Assembly: GCF_947496195.1 (NCBI RefSeq)
Contig: NZ_CANMBY010000001.1
Span: 1,364,001-1,428,000 of the forward strand
Length of the DNA stretch: 64,000 bases
DNA from: an uncultured Polaribacter sp.
Lineage (GTDB): Bacteria > Bacteroidota > Bacteroidia > Flavobacteriales > Flavobacteriaceae
Reading direction: 5' to 3'
Below the pieces are notes generated by a model that saw only the letters and a program-made list of their open reading frames with translations, made no database searches and was not told the DNA's origin. Made by a program: the position numbers and the translations under genes. Within the stretch, counting starts at the first letter, position 1; each line of letters starts with the position of its first letter. This document shows, piece by piece, positions 18,455 through 27,325 of this stretch.

Positions 18455-18481
18455 CAAAAGATACTGAAATAAATTCAGCAT
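18429..18481 (+). repeat. REP-like palindrome spanning the trpG stop and trpD start
   Basis: The left arm (18429-18450, core GCTGAACTTGATTCAGC) and right arm (18460-18481, core CTGAAATAAATTCAGC) match as inverted repeats at 18 of 22 positions, with a 9-nt loop. The left arm encodes the last residues of TrpG; the trpG stop (18452-18454) is in the loop; the trpD ATG follows 3 bp after the right arm. Confidence 0.8.
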
Positions 18482-18483
18482 AA

Positions 18484-19473
18484 ATGAAAGCAATTTTAAA
18501 CAAATTATTTAATCATGAAAGATTGTCAAAATCAGAGGCAAAACAAGTATTAATTGAAATAGCTTCTGAGCAATACAATGATGCTCATTTAGCTTCATTT
18601 ATGACGGTTTTTATGATGAGACCAATTACTGTAGATGAACTTTCTGGTTTTAGAAATGCATTAAAAGAATTGGCTATTAAAGTTGATTTTTCTGATTACA
18701 ATACTATTGATATTGTTGGTACAGGAGGTGATGGAAAAAATACATTTAACATATCTACATTAACATCTTTTATAGTTGCAGGAACAGGTCAAAAAGTAGC
18801 AAAACATGGTAATTATTCTGTGTCTTCTCAGTCTGGTTCTTCAGATATGTTAGAGAGTTTTGGCTATACTTTTACAAATGATGAAAGCACTCTAAAAAAG
18901 CATTTAGATAAAGCGAATATTTGTTTTTTACATGCACCAAAATTTCATCCTGCCATGAAAGCAGTTGGACCAACAAGGAAAGCTTTAAAATTAAAAACCT
19001 TTTTTAATATGTTGGGGCCTTTGGTAAATCCGAGTTCGCCTAAAAATCATATGTTAGGCACTTTTAATTTAGAAGTGGCACGTTTGTATAATTATATCTT
19101 ACAAGAGGAAAATATTAATTATGGAATCATACACGCTTTAGATGGATATGATGAGATTTCTTTAACAAGTGGTTTTAAAATATTCACAAAACAAGGAGAA
19201 CAATTAATTAACCCTGAAGATTTAGGACAAAAAAGAATTCAGCAATCAGCAATTTTCGGAGGAAATAATGTAGCAAAGGCAGCAAAAATTTTTAAAACAA
19301 TTTTAGATGGTGAAGGAACTGATGCTCAAAATAATGTAGTATTAACTAATGCTGCATTTGCACTTAAAATAGTGGATGAAAACAAAAGTTTTGAATTAGC
19401 ATTTGAAGAGGCAAAAGATTCTCTTTTTGGTTTAAAAGCTAAAGAAACTTTACAGAAATTAATAAGTATATAA
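18484..19473 (+). CDS. trpD: Anthranilate phosphoribosyltransferase
   Basis: Transfers phosphoribose from PRPP to anthranilate. The 329-aa protein has the family signature DIVGTGGDGKNTFNISTL (about 76-93), the KHGNYSVSS loop (about 106-114), the anthranilate-site segment HAPKFHPAMKAVGPTRK, and FNMLGPLVNPSSP. It is separated from trpG only by the palindromic repeat and is followed immediately by the 58-aa membrane protein gene (1-base gap-free junction TAA-ATG). Confidence 0.96.
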   Translation: MKAILNKLFNHERLSKSEAKQVLIEIASEQYNDAHLASFMTVFMMRPITVDELSGFRNALKELAIKVDFSDYNTIDIVGTGGDGKNTFNISTLTSFIVAGTGQKVAKHGNYSVSSQSGSSDMLESFGYTFTNDESTLKKHLDKANICFLHAPKFHPAMKAVGPTRKALKLKTFFNMLGPLVNPSSPKNHMLGTFNLEVARLYNYILQEENINYGIIHALDGYDEISLTSGFKIFTKQGEQLINPEDLGQKRIQQSAIFGGNNVAKAAKIFKTILDGEGTDAQNNVVLTNAAFALKIVDENKSFELAFEEAKDSLFGLKAKETLQKLISI

Positions 19474-19650
19474 ATGGCAAAAAAAAAGAACAATTTAATT
19501 TTAATTATACCAGCATTTCTATTGATGGGTGCAGCAATTGGTATACAAACTAAAACAGTTATTAAACAAACAATTGTGGGTTTAATAGTTGGAATTATTG
19601 TTTACTTTTTTTTGATTTACAGAAATAATAGAATAAATAAAAAGTCATAA
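19474..19650 (+). CDS. 58-aa two-helix membrane protein inside the trp operon
   Basis: ATG at 19474 directly abuts the trpD stop, and its TAA is one base before trpC begins. The product starts MAKKKNNLILIIPAFLLMGA, has hydrophobic helices at about 8-24 and 33-50, and ends in a basic tail (YRNNRINKKS). I do not recognise the family. Tight spacing on both sides suggests it is translated with trpD and trpC. A role in tryptophan synthesis is not implied by anything visible. Confidence 0.75.
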   Translation: MAKKKNNLILIIPAFLLMGAAIGIQTKTVIKQTIVGLIVGIIVYFFLIYRNNRINKKS

Positions 19651-19651
19651 T

Positions 19652-20440
19652 ATGACAATTTTAGATAAAATAATCGCATTTAAAAAGAAGGAAGTTGCAA
19701 AAATAAAAGCAGATGTACCTTTAAAAAAATTAGTAGAGAGTCCAAAATTTAAAAGAACACCAATTTCATTAAAAAAGTCTTTATTAGAAGTGGGTTCAAC
19801 AGGAATTATAGCTGAATTTAAAAGACAGTCTCCTTCTAAAGGTATTATTAATGACAAAGCAACTGTAACTGATGTAACCAATGGTTATTTAGATGCAAAT
19901 GTAGCAGCGCAATCTATTTTAACAGATACTTCTTTTTTTGGAGGTACTATAGCAGATTTAATGGAAGCAAGAATTGCGAATCAAATTAAACCTATATTAA
20001 GAAAAGATTTTGTGGTTGATGGATTCCAAATTGTTGAAGCAAAAGCTATTGGCGCAGATGTAATTTTATTAATTGCTTCTTGTTTAACTTCAACTGAGTT
20101 AAAAAACTATGGAAACTTAGCTAAAGATTTAGGTTTAGAAGTATTATATGAAGTTCATACTCAAGAAGATTTAGATAAGATTAATGATTTAGATAATAAA
20201 ATTATAGGCATTAATAATCGAAACTTAAAAACATTTGAGGTCGATTTAGAACATTCTATAAAACTGGCAAATCAAATTCCTGATACCTGTATTAAGGTTT
20301 CTGAAAGTGGAATTTCAGATCCTAAAATTATTACAGGTTTAAAAGAGTTTGGTTTTCAAGGATTTCTAATTGGCGAAAGTTTTATGAAAGAAGAAAACCC
20401 AGGTGAAGCATGTCAAGACTTTATCAATCAAATAAGATAA
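19652..20440 (+). CDS. trpC: Indole-3-glycerol phosphate synthase
   Basis: Closes the indole ring from CdRP. The 262-aa TIM barrel has IAEFKRQSPSKGII (catalytic Lys, about 53-66), the catalytic region PILRKDFVVDGFQ, the Glu segment EVHTQEDL, IIGINNRNLKTFEVDL, and the phosphate site VSESGI with GFLIGESFM. Length is normal. It is a separate gene here, not fused to trpF as in enterobacteria. Confidence 0.97.
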   Translation: MTILDKIIAFKKKEVAKIKADVPLKKLVESPKFKRTPISLKKSLLEVGSTGIIAEFKRQSPSKGIINDKATVTDVTNGYLDANVAAQSILTDTSFFGGTIADLMEARIANQIKPILRKDFVVDGFQIVEAKAIGADVILLIASCLTSTELKNYGNLAKDLGLEVLYEVHTQEDLDKINDLDNKIIGINNRNLKTFEVDLEHSIKLANQIPDTCIKVSESGISDPKIITGLKEFGFQGFLIGESFMKEENPGEACQDFINQIR

Positions 20441-20441
20441 T

Positions 20442-21131
20442 ATGAAACTAAAAGTTTGTGGAATGAAATTCGTAGAAAATATTCAGCAAGTTGCTGAATT
20501 AAACCCTGACTATTTGGGATTTATTTTCTATGATTCATCTAAAAGAAATTTTGAGGGTATTATTCCAGAACTTTCAACTAATATTAAGAAAACAGGAGTT
20601 TTTGTAAATGAACTACCAGAAATTTTAGTGTCTATTGTAGAAGAATATCAATTAGATGCTATTCAATTACATGGTGATGAGTCTGAAGACTATATAAAGA
20701 CTGTAAGAGAACAGTTGGCATTTAGCAGATCTTCTAGAATAGAAGAAAATAATGGTAGAAAAAAAGTTAAAAAACCTAAATCTTATGACAATTTAGAGAT
20801 TATAAAAGTCTTCGGAATTAAAGATGAATTTAATTTTGAGGTTTTACAACCTTATTTAGAAGTCGTAGACTATTTTTTATTTGATACTAAAGGCGAGCAG
20901 AGAGGAGGAAATGGAATTCATTTTAATTGGTCTGTTTTAACAAAATATCCATATGATAAACCCTTCTTTTTAAGTGGAGGAATTGGACCAAATGATGAAA
21001 ATAAAATAAAAGAAATACTAAATTTAGATTTACCTATTTATGCACTTGATGTTAATAGTAAGTTTGAAATAGAACCAGGGCTAAAAAATACACAAAAGCT
21101 ACAAAGCTTCAAGAAAAATATAGAGATATGA
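20442..21131 (+). CDS. trpF: Phosphoribosylanthranilate isomerase with an internal insertion
   Basis: Amadori isomerase converting PRA to CdRP. The TIM barrel has the catalytic Cys in KVCGMK, the [10 protein letters not shown] strand, the catalytic Asp in [12 protein letters not shown], and phosphate sites LSGGIGP and ALDVNSKFE. At 229 aa it is about 20 longer than most TrpF. The excess lies after residue 85 as a basic, polar stretch ([20 protein letters not shown]) between two core elements; it looks like an added surface loop. The stop overlaps the trpB start by 4 bp. Confidence 0.95.
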   Translation: MKLKVCGMKFVENIQQVAELNPDYLGFIFYDSSKRNFEGIIPELSTNIKKTGVFVNELPEILVSIVEEYQLDAIQLHGDESEDYIKTVREQLAFSRSSRIEENNGRKKVKKPKSYDNLEIIKVFGIKDEFNFEVLQPYLEVVDYFLFDTKGEQRGGNGIHFNWSVLTKYPYDKPFFLSGGIGPNDENKIKEILNLDLPIYALDVNSKFEIEPGLKNTQKLQSFKKNIEI

Positions 21132-22312
21132 AATCAAAATTTCATCCAGATAAAAACGGATATTTTGGACAATTTGGAGGAGCATTTATACCAGAATTGT
21201 TATATCCAAATGTAAAAGAATTAGAGGATAATTATATTCAAATTATCGAATCAGAGGAATTCCAAAAAGAGTATAAATCGTTATTAAAAGATTATGTTGG
21301 GCGACCAAGTCCTCTATATTTTGCTAAGAGATTATCAGAAAAATATGGAGCTCATATATATTTAAAAAGAGAAGATTTAAATCATACAGGAGCACATAAA
21401 GTAAACAATACAATTGGTCAGATTTTAATTGCTCAAAAACTTGGTAAAACAAATATTATTGCAGAAACTGGTGCAGGGCAGCATGGAGTTGCAACAGCTA
21501 CTGTTTGCGCTTTAATGGGTTTAGATTGTACTGTTTTTATGGGTGAAAAAGATATAGAACGTCAAGCACCTAATGTAGCAAGAATGAAAATGTTAGGAGC
21601 AAAAGTTGTTGCAGCAACTTCTGGTTCTAAAACTTTAAAAGACGCAACAAACGAGGCAATAAGATATTGGATTCAAAATCCTGAAACATTTTATTTAATT
21701 GGTTCTGTGGTGGGACCACATCCACATCCAGATATGGTTGCTCGTTTACAAGCGGTTATTTCAGAAGAAATGAAATGGCAATTGAAAGAAAAAACAGGTA
21801 AAGAAAACCCAGATACTATTATTGCTTGTGTTGGAGGAGGTAGTAATGCTGCTGGTGCATTCTATCATTATTTTGATGATGAAGAAGTAGAACTAATTGC
21901 TGTTGAAGCAGCTGGTTTAGGTGTCAATTCTGGTGAAAGTGCTGCAACTTCTCAGTTAGGAGAAGTGGGTATTATTCATGGTTCTAAAACCATTTTAATG
22001 CAAGATGATTATGGTCAAATTGTAGAGCCTTATTCTATTTCTGCAGGATTAGATTATCCTGGAGTTGGTCCTTTACATGCGTATTTGTATGAAAGTGGAA
22101 GAGCGAAGTTTATGAATGCTACAGACAAAGAAGCATTAACTGCAGCCTATGAATTAACAAAAATAGAAGGTATTATTCCAGCTTTAGAAACAGCACATGC
22201 ATTAGCGGTTTTACCTAAAATGAAATTAAATAAAGATCAAGTTGTGGTCATTAATTTATCTGGTAGAGGAGATAAAGATTTAGAAACTTATATTAAACAT
22301 TTAGAAGAGTAA
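21128..22312 (+). CDS. trpB: Tryptophan synthase beta subunit
   Basis: PLP enzyme that condenses indole with serine. The 394-aa protein carries the PLP lysine in [29 protein letters not shown], the glycine-rich phosphate loop [12 protein letters not shown], the [14 protein letters not shown] segment and the terminal NLSGRGDKD. It is translationally coupled to trpF (ATGA overlap) and precedes trpA by 3 bp. Confidence 0.98.
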   Translation: MKSKFHPDKNGYFGQFGGAFIPELLYPNVKELEDNYIQIIESEEFQKEYKSLLKDYVGRPSPLYFAKRLSEKYGAHIYLKREDLNHTGAHKVNNTIGQILIAQKLGKTNIIAETGAGQHGVATATVCALMGLDCTVFMGEKDIERQAPNVARMKMLGAKVVAATSGSKTLKDATNEAIRYWIQNPETFYLIGSVVGPHPHPDMVARLQAVISEEMKWQLKEKTGKENPDTIIACVGGGSNAAGAFYHYFDDEEVELIAVEAAGLGVNSGESAATSQLGEVGIIHGSKTILMQDDYGQIVEPYSISAGLDYPGVGPLHAYLYESGRAKFMNATDKEALTAAYELTKIEGIIPALETAHALAVLPKMKLNKDQVVVINLSGRGDKDLETYIKHLEE

Positions 22313-22315
22313 GTT

Positions 22316-23083
22316 ATGAATTCAGTTCAAAAATTATTTCAACAAAAAGATAAAAATCTTCTTTCAATTTATTTTACTTGTGGTTATCCAGAGCTTACTG
22401 ATACTACAAAAGTAATAACTGAATTAGAGAAGAGTGGAGTAGATTTTATAGAAGTGGGTTTGCCTTATTCAGACCCTTTAGCAGATGGACCAACTATACA
22501 AGATAGTAGTCAAGTTGCTCTGAAAAACGGTGTGAATTTAGATATTGTTTTCGAGCAATTAATGACTATTAAAGAGGCCAATAAAACACCTTTAGTTTTA
22601 ATGGGGTATCTAAATCAAATGTTGAAGTATGGTGAAGATAAATTTTGCCAAAAAGTTGTTGATTGTGGTATAGATACTGTTATAATTCCTGATTTACCAA
22701 TGGTTGAATTTGAAAATCATTATCAACGATTATTTGACAAATACGGAATTACAAATGTTTTTTTAATAACACCTCATACATCCCAAGAAAGAATTAAAAA
22801 GATTGATAATTACACTAAGGCTTTTATATATGTAGTTGCATCTGCATCTATCACAGGTGCAAAAGGTCAAATTTCAAATCAGCAAATTGCATATTTTGAA
22901 AGAATAAAAGCTATGAATTTAAAAAGCAAATTAATTGTAGGTTTTGGTATCTCTGATAAACAAACCTTCAATACTGCTTGTGCTTATGCAAATGGAGCAA
23001 TTATTGGTTCTGCTTTTATAAAGTTCTTAGGTAGTTCAAATGTAAAATCTATCAATTCATTTATTTCAAAAATAAAGAACTGA
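22316..23083 (+). CDS. trpA: Tryptophan synthase alpha subunit
   Basis: Cleaves indole-3-glycerol phosphate and channels indole to TrpB. The 255-aa TIM barrel shows the catalytic Glu in VDFIEVGLPYSDPLADGPTI, the catalytic Asp in VIIPDLPMVE, ASASITGAKG and the phosphate-site VGFGISD. It is the last gene of the operon. Only a weak AT hairpin (about 23083-23099) separates it from the convergent neighbour. Confidence 0.97.
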   Translation: MNSVQKLFQQKDKNLLSIYFTCGYPELTDTTKVITELEKSGVDFIEVGLPYSDPLADGPTIQDSSQVALKNGVNLDIVFEQLMTIKEANKTPLVLMGYLNQMLKYGEDKFCQKVVDCGIDTVIIPDLPMVEFENHYQRLFDKYGITNVFLITPHTSQERIKKIDNYTKAFIYVVASASITGAKGQISNQQIAYFERIKAMNLKSKLIVGFGISDKQTFNTACAYANGAIIGSAFIKFLGSSNVKSINSFISKIKN

Positions 23084-23118
23084 TAGATTTTATATCTATT
23101 TTAAAAAGAGTAAAAATA

Positions 23119-23745
23119 TTATTCAATAGATGTTTTAACTTCTATAACTCCTGCAGCACCTCTCATTCCATATACAGCTGTTTCAGGGCCTTTAAGTACT
23201 TTAACAGAAATGATAGTTGTAGGTACTATATTAGCAAAAGTTTCTTCGCCTACTTGTACCCCATTTAAAATGTATAATGGTGTATTATTACCATTAATAG
23301 AATTATTACCTCTAATCGTTATAATATTACCTACACTAACATTTACACCAGCTACTTTACCTCTTAAATAATCGTAAATATCTCTAAACTGTATAGCACC
23401 ACCAACTTTAGTGTTTGTAGTACTTGAGACGAAATCTTTATTACCATTAACAAGATTTATAATGATATTATTTTTACCAGAATAAGCTACTTTTTTTACT
23501 CCAAAAAGAGGAGAGTATGCAGTGATTTCTTTTGGTGTTTTATCTAGTTTTACTTTAAAATATCCTGCTGAATTTGCAACTCTTTTTTGTTTTACATTGT
23601 CAATTAAAATTACAGCTCCAGGTACAGGATTATTATTTACATCTTTTACAGCTATTGTAAGTTTAATGTTTTCTTTTTCTTGAGCAGAAAACGATACTGT
23701 AAAAAATAATATTAAGATGGTTAAAAATGTATTTATTTTTTTCAT
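23119..23745 (-). CDS. Secreted TonB-receptor plug-domain protein without a barrel
   Basis: A 208-aa protein with signal peptide MKKINTFLTILILFFTVSFSA. Residues about 25-95 form a carboxypeptidase-regulatory-like beta sandwich (VPGAVILIDNVKQKRVANSA). Residues about 110-205 match a TonB-dependent receptor plug (YLRGKVAGVNV, IRGNNSINGNNTPLYILNGV, VLKGPETAVYGMRGAAGVIE). The chain stops where a barrel would begin. It may be a free-standing plug-like periplasmic protein or a decayed SusC-like receptor; no barrel fragment follows it. Confidence 0.8.
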   Translation of the reverse strand: MKKINTFLTILILFFTVSFSAQEKENIKLTIAVKDVNNNPVPGAVILIDNVKQKRVANSAGYFKVKLDKTPKEITAYSPLFGVKKVAYSGKNNIIINLVNGNKDFVSSTTNTKVGGAIQFRDIYDYLRGKVAGVNVSVGNIITIRGNNSINGNNTPLYILNGVQVGEETFANIVPTTIISVKVLKGPETAVYGMRGAAGVIEVKTSIE

Positions 23746-23858
23746 AAATGTTTGATTTTGTTATTGTTATTCTTCATCAAGAATAATGCCAATTTTTTTA
23801 AATAAACACATTAAAATTAAACAATTTGTAATGTTTTTTGAATAATATTTTGTTAAAA

Positions 23859-25472
23859 TTAAAATACTTTTTCTCCATTTAAATAGGTAGCAACTGCTTT
23901 GGTTTTTGGTATTTTATCACCATTAACTTCCATAATATTTTGATTTAAAATCACAAAATCGGCAAATTTACCAACTTCAATGCTTCCTTTTTCGTTTTCT
24001 TCGAAGTTAGAATAAGCAGCCCAAATAGTCATTCCTTTTAAAGTTTCTTCTCTTGATAATGCATTTTCCATTTGAAAACCATCTTTAGGAAAATTATCTA
24101 AATCTTTACGAATAGCTGAAGCATAAAAAGTTAAGAACGGATTTACTTGCTCTACAGGAAAATCTGTTCCTAAGGCTACTTTGCCATATTCTTTTAATAA
24201 ATCTTTAAATGCATATGCGCCTTTCATTCTTTCTGCTCCAATTCTATCTTCTGCCCAATACATATCAGATGTTGCATGAGTAGGTTGTATAGAAGGTAAA
24301 ATGTTGTCAAAGTTTTTAAAATCTTCTGGAGATATTATTTGAGCATGCTCAATTCTCCATCTTCTATTTTTAGCATCTTTTAAAACTTCTTTATAGGTTT
24401 TAGTTAACCAAGTATTTGCAGAATCTCCAATAGCATGTGTATTCATCTGAAATTCTGATGCAGCTATTTGTCTAGCAATCTCTTGATATCTTTCTGGGCT
24501 GTAAATTAAAGCTCCAAAATGATTATTTCTATCTGAATAAGATTCACGCATTGCAGCTCCTCTAGAGCCTAAAGCTCCATCTCCATAAACTTTAAATGAG
24601 CGTACATTTAAGTAATCTGTTTTGTAAATTCCTTTGTTAATGTAATAGTCTATTTGTTTTTGTTTATCTCCAGAAACCATTGCATAAACTCTCATTTTAA
24701 GCTGATTAGCTTTTTGCAGGCTATCTATTAACTCTATATGTTTTTGATCTAAACCAGCATCATCTACAGTGGTTAAACCGTAAGAAAAACAAATATCTTG
24801 TGCATCTAGCAAACCTTGAATCGTTTCTTGTTTTGTAGTTTCTGGAAATTTGATGAAGTCCATAGCAGCATCAATTAAAACGCCAGTCATTTCTCCATTT
24901 TTTGTAATTATTTCTCCTCCAGAAACTTTGGTGTTTTTAGTAATACTTGCTAAATCAATTGCAGCTTGATTTACTAATAAAGCATGACCATCAACTCTAG
25001 TTAATGCAACTGGAGTTTTAGGAAATAATTTATCTAATTTTTCTTTAGTAGGGAATTCTTTTACTTCCCAGTCATTTTGATCCCAACCTCTACCTTTTAT
25101 AAATGCAACATTTTTTTCTTTTTGAAAAGCAACTAGTCTCTCCAAAATTTCATCATAACTTTTAGTTCCATTTAAATCAGCAGTTTGTAAACCTGTTCCA
25201 AAACGTAAAAAATGACAATGAGCATCAATTAAACCAGGAACAATAGTTTGGTTTTTAGCATCAATAATATTGTCTGAATCATATTTGTCTTGTATTTCTT
25301 TTGTTGAACCAACAGCTACGAATTTGCCTTCTTTTATAGCAAAAGCTTCAGCTTTGTCAAAAGTATTATTTACAGTATATGCATTAGCATTGATTACAAT
25401 GCTATCTACTTTTTCTTTTTGACAAGAAATTAGAATTAGTAATAAGATTAAAATTGAAAATATTTTTTTCAT
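23859..25472 (-). CDS. Amidohydrolase lipoprotein (YtcJ-like)
   Basis: A 537-aa metal-dependent hydrolase. The lipobox ISCQKEK near residue 17 predicts a lipoprotein. Metal-binding motif PGLIDAHCHFLRFG (about 98-111), HAIGDSANTW, RIEHAQI and the Asp motif ALGTDFPVEQVNPF identify the amidohydrolase superfamily, YtcJ/AepA type. The substrate cannot be told. It is first in a tight downstream-to-upstream minus-strand set with DoxX and an M28 peptidase (gaps of 2-3 bp). Confidence 0.92.
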   Translation of the reverse strand: MKKIFSILILLLILISCQKEKVDSIVINANAYTVNNTFDKAEAFAIKEGKFVAVGSTKEIQDKYDSDNIIDAKNQTIVPGLIDAHCHFLRFGTGLQTADLNGTKSYDEILERLVAFQKEKNVAFIKGRGWDQNDWEVKEFPTKEKLDKLFPKTPVALTRVDGHALLVNQAAIDLASITKNTKVSGGEIITKNGEMTGVLIDAAMDFIKFPETTKQETIQGLLDAQDICFSYGLTTVDDAGLDQKHIELIDSLQKANQLKMRVYAMVSGDKQKQIDYYINKGIYKTDYLNVRSFKVYGDGALGSRGAAMRESYSDRNNHFGALIYSPERYQEIARQIAASEFQMNTHAIGDSANTWLTKTYKEVLKDAKNRRWRIEHAQIISPEDFKNFDNILPSIQPTHATSDMYWAEDRIGAERMKGAYAFKDLLKEYGKVALGTDFPVEQVNPFLTFYASAIRKDLDNFPKDGFQMENALSREETLKGMTIWAAYSNFEENEKGSIEVGKFADFVILNQNIMEVNGDKIPKTKAVATYLNGEKVF

Positions 25473-25474
25473 GT

Positions 25475-25837
25475 TTAAGAGTTTAAATAAATTAAATACG
25501 CTCCATACATCAATACAAATTGAAATGGAATTCGAATAAATGCTAATTTTTTAGAACCAATAGCTGGTTTTGGTTTTGTGTAATCCCAAATGTGAATAAA
25601 CAACAAACCAAATAGTAATATGATGATGCCTATTGCTCCTAATTTGCAATAATTATCTAAAAAAAGCGAAAAACCTAAACCAAATTCTAAGACGCCAACA
25701 ACATAATTAACCATTAATTTAGGAAATCCTTTAGGTATAAAACCGTTAAAAAATTTAGGTTTTATAAAATGCATAATGCCTGCAAAACAGAAAAAAGCAC
25801 CATAAATTATTTTTAAAATGAAAACAGTGGTTTCCAT
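25475..25837 (-). CDS. DoxX-like membrane protein
   Basis: A 120-aa protein with four predicted transmembrane helices and the opening IIYGAFFCFAGIMHFIKPKFF typical of the DoxX family. It sits 2 bp before the amidohydrolase gene and 3 bp after the M28 peptidase gene in one transcription unit. Its function in this setting is unknown. Confidence 0.85.
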   Translation of the reverse strand: METTVFILKIIYGAFFCFAGIMHFIKPKFFNGFIPKGFPKLMVNYVVGVLEFGLGFSLFLDNYCKLGAIGIIILLFGLLFIHIWDYTKPKPAIGSKKLAFIRIPFQFVLMYGAYLIYLNS

Positions 25838-25840
25838 AAC

Positions 25841-27274
25841 TTAAGGTTTTACAGGAGTGTCATTATACAAATACTTATCCATTAAATAAATAATACTAGC
25901 CATAGAAGCAGACCCTAATTCTAACTCACGTTTATTTACTTTGTCAAATGTATCTCTACTTGTATGATGATAATCGAAATAACGTTGAGAATCTGGTCTA
26001 TAACCTACTAAAGTTACATTTTCAGCTCTTAAAGGGCTTATATCTGCACCTGAACCTCCTTTTTCTATATCATGTAATCCATAAGGAGATAGTAGTTTTT
26101 TCCAGCTTTGTAAAAGAGTAGTATTTGCAGTATTTGCATCAATAGAAAAACCTCTAGGTGTATGACCACCAGCATCAGATTCTAAACCTCCAATATGGTT
26201 TTCTTTATTCAGTTTTGCCAATTCTGCATATTTTTTTGCACCTCTAGTTCCATTTTCTTCATTCATAAAAAACACTACTCTAATTGTGTTCTTTGGCTTG
26301 ATATTATTTTGTTTAAATAAATAAGCAACTTCTAAAGATTGTACAACACCTGTTCCATCATCATGAGCTCCTTCACCTAAATCCCAAGAATCTAAATGAC
26401 CACCAACAACAAAAATGTTTTCTGGATTTTCAGTTCCTCTAATTTCACCTACTACATTAAAAGATGGTGCATCTGGTAAAGTTTCGCAACTTTGTTTAAA
26501 ATAGAACTTTAAATTAGGATTTACTTTTAAATCTTTGCTTAAATTCTCTGCAGCTAAACTACTAATTGCTGCTGCAGGAATGTGTTTTTCTGTTGGTAAA
26601 TCTCCATAACTCATGGTTCCTGTGTGAGGAAAATCGTCAATAGAATTCGTCATAGAACGCACAATAACTCCTTTAGCACCAAACTCACCACAAACAGCTG
26701 CTCCTCTTACTCTTTGGTCTACACAACCACCATAAGCTTTAAAAGTGTGAATTAAAGTGTTATCAAAAGGACGATTAAAAAATACAATTTTACCTTTCAT
26801 TTTGTTACCTAAAGCTTTGGCTTCTTCTAAGCTTTTTACTTCAATAACTTCTGCTAAGACACCTTCTTTTGGTGTAGCTACAGAAAAACCTAAAGCACAA
26901 ATAGCCACATTTTTTTGTTGTCCATTTGTAGTATAAGTTGCTACTTCTTTTTCTCCTCTAACCCAATGAGGAACCATAACAGGTTGAAGCCAAACAGAAT
27001 CTAAACCAACTTCTTTCATTACTTTTTCTCCCCATTCAACAGCTTTTTGAGCTTCTGGAGAACCAGATAATCTACCTCCAACATTTTGAGTTAAATCTCT
27101 TATCCATTCATAAGATTTACCTTCTGTTAATGCAGAATTAAATATTGTTTTAATTTGAGAAGAATCTATTTTTTCTTCTGTAGATAACGTATTAGATACA
27201 GTTTGTTTTTCTGCAGTTTGCTGACAAGAGAAAAGTAAAAAAGTAAAGCTAAAAAGAGTTAAAATTTTTTTCAT
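25841..27274 (-). CDS. M28-family metallopeptidase lipoprotein
   Basis: A 477-aa zinc peptidase of the carboxypeptidase Q type. The lipobox LLFSCQQ (about 13-19) predicts lipidation and export. Zinc ligands are visible in VGGHLDSWDLG (His, Asp), GAHDDGTGVV (bridging Asp), FFMNEENGTRG (catalytic Glu) and a C-terminal YHHTSRDTFD. A PA-type insert (FNRPFDNTLIHTF to AAAISS) precedes the catalytic part. Likely a periplasmic or surface exopeptidase. First gene of the peptidase-DoxX-amidohydrolase unit. Confidence 0.93.
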   Translation of the reverse strand: MKKILTLFSFTFLLFSCQQTAEKQTVSNTLSTEEKIDSSQIKTIFNSALTEGKSYEWIRDLTQNVGGRLSGSPEAQKAVEWGEKVMKEVGLDSVWLQPVMVPHWVRGEKEVATYTTNGQQKNVAICALGFSVATPKEGVLAEVIEVKSLEEAKALGNKMKGKIVFFNRPFDNTLIHTFKAYGGCVDQRVRGAAVCGEFGAKGVIVRSMTNSIDDFPHTGTMSYGDLPTEKHIPAAAISSLAAENLSKDLKVNPNLKFYFKQSCETLPDAPSFNVVGEIRGTENPENIFVVGGHLDSWDLGEGAHDDGTGVVQSLEVAYLFKQNNIKPKNTIRVVFFMNEENGTRGAKKYAELAKLNKENHIGGLESDAGGHTPRGFSIDANTANTTLLQSWKKLLSPYGLHDIEKGGSGADISPLRAENVTLVGYRPDSQRYFDYHHTSRDTFDKVNKRELELGSASMASIIYLMDKYLYNDTPVKP

Positions 27275-27325
27275 TGAGTAGTTCGTTTTTTAAAAACATA
27301 AAACTACAAAAATGAAACGAGAAAC

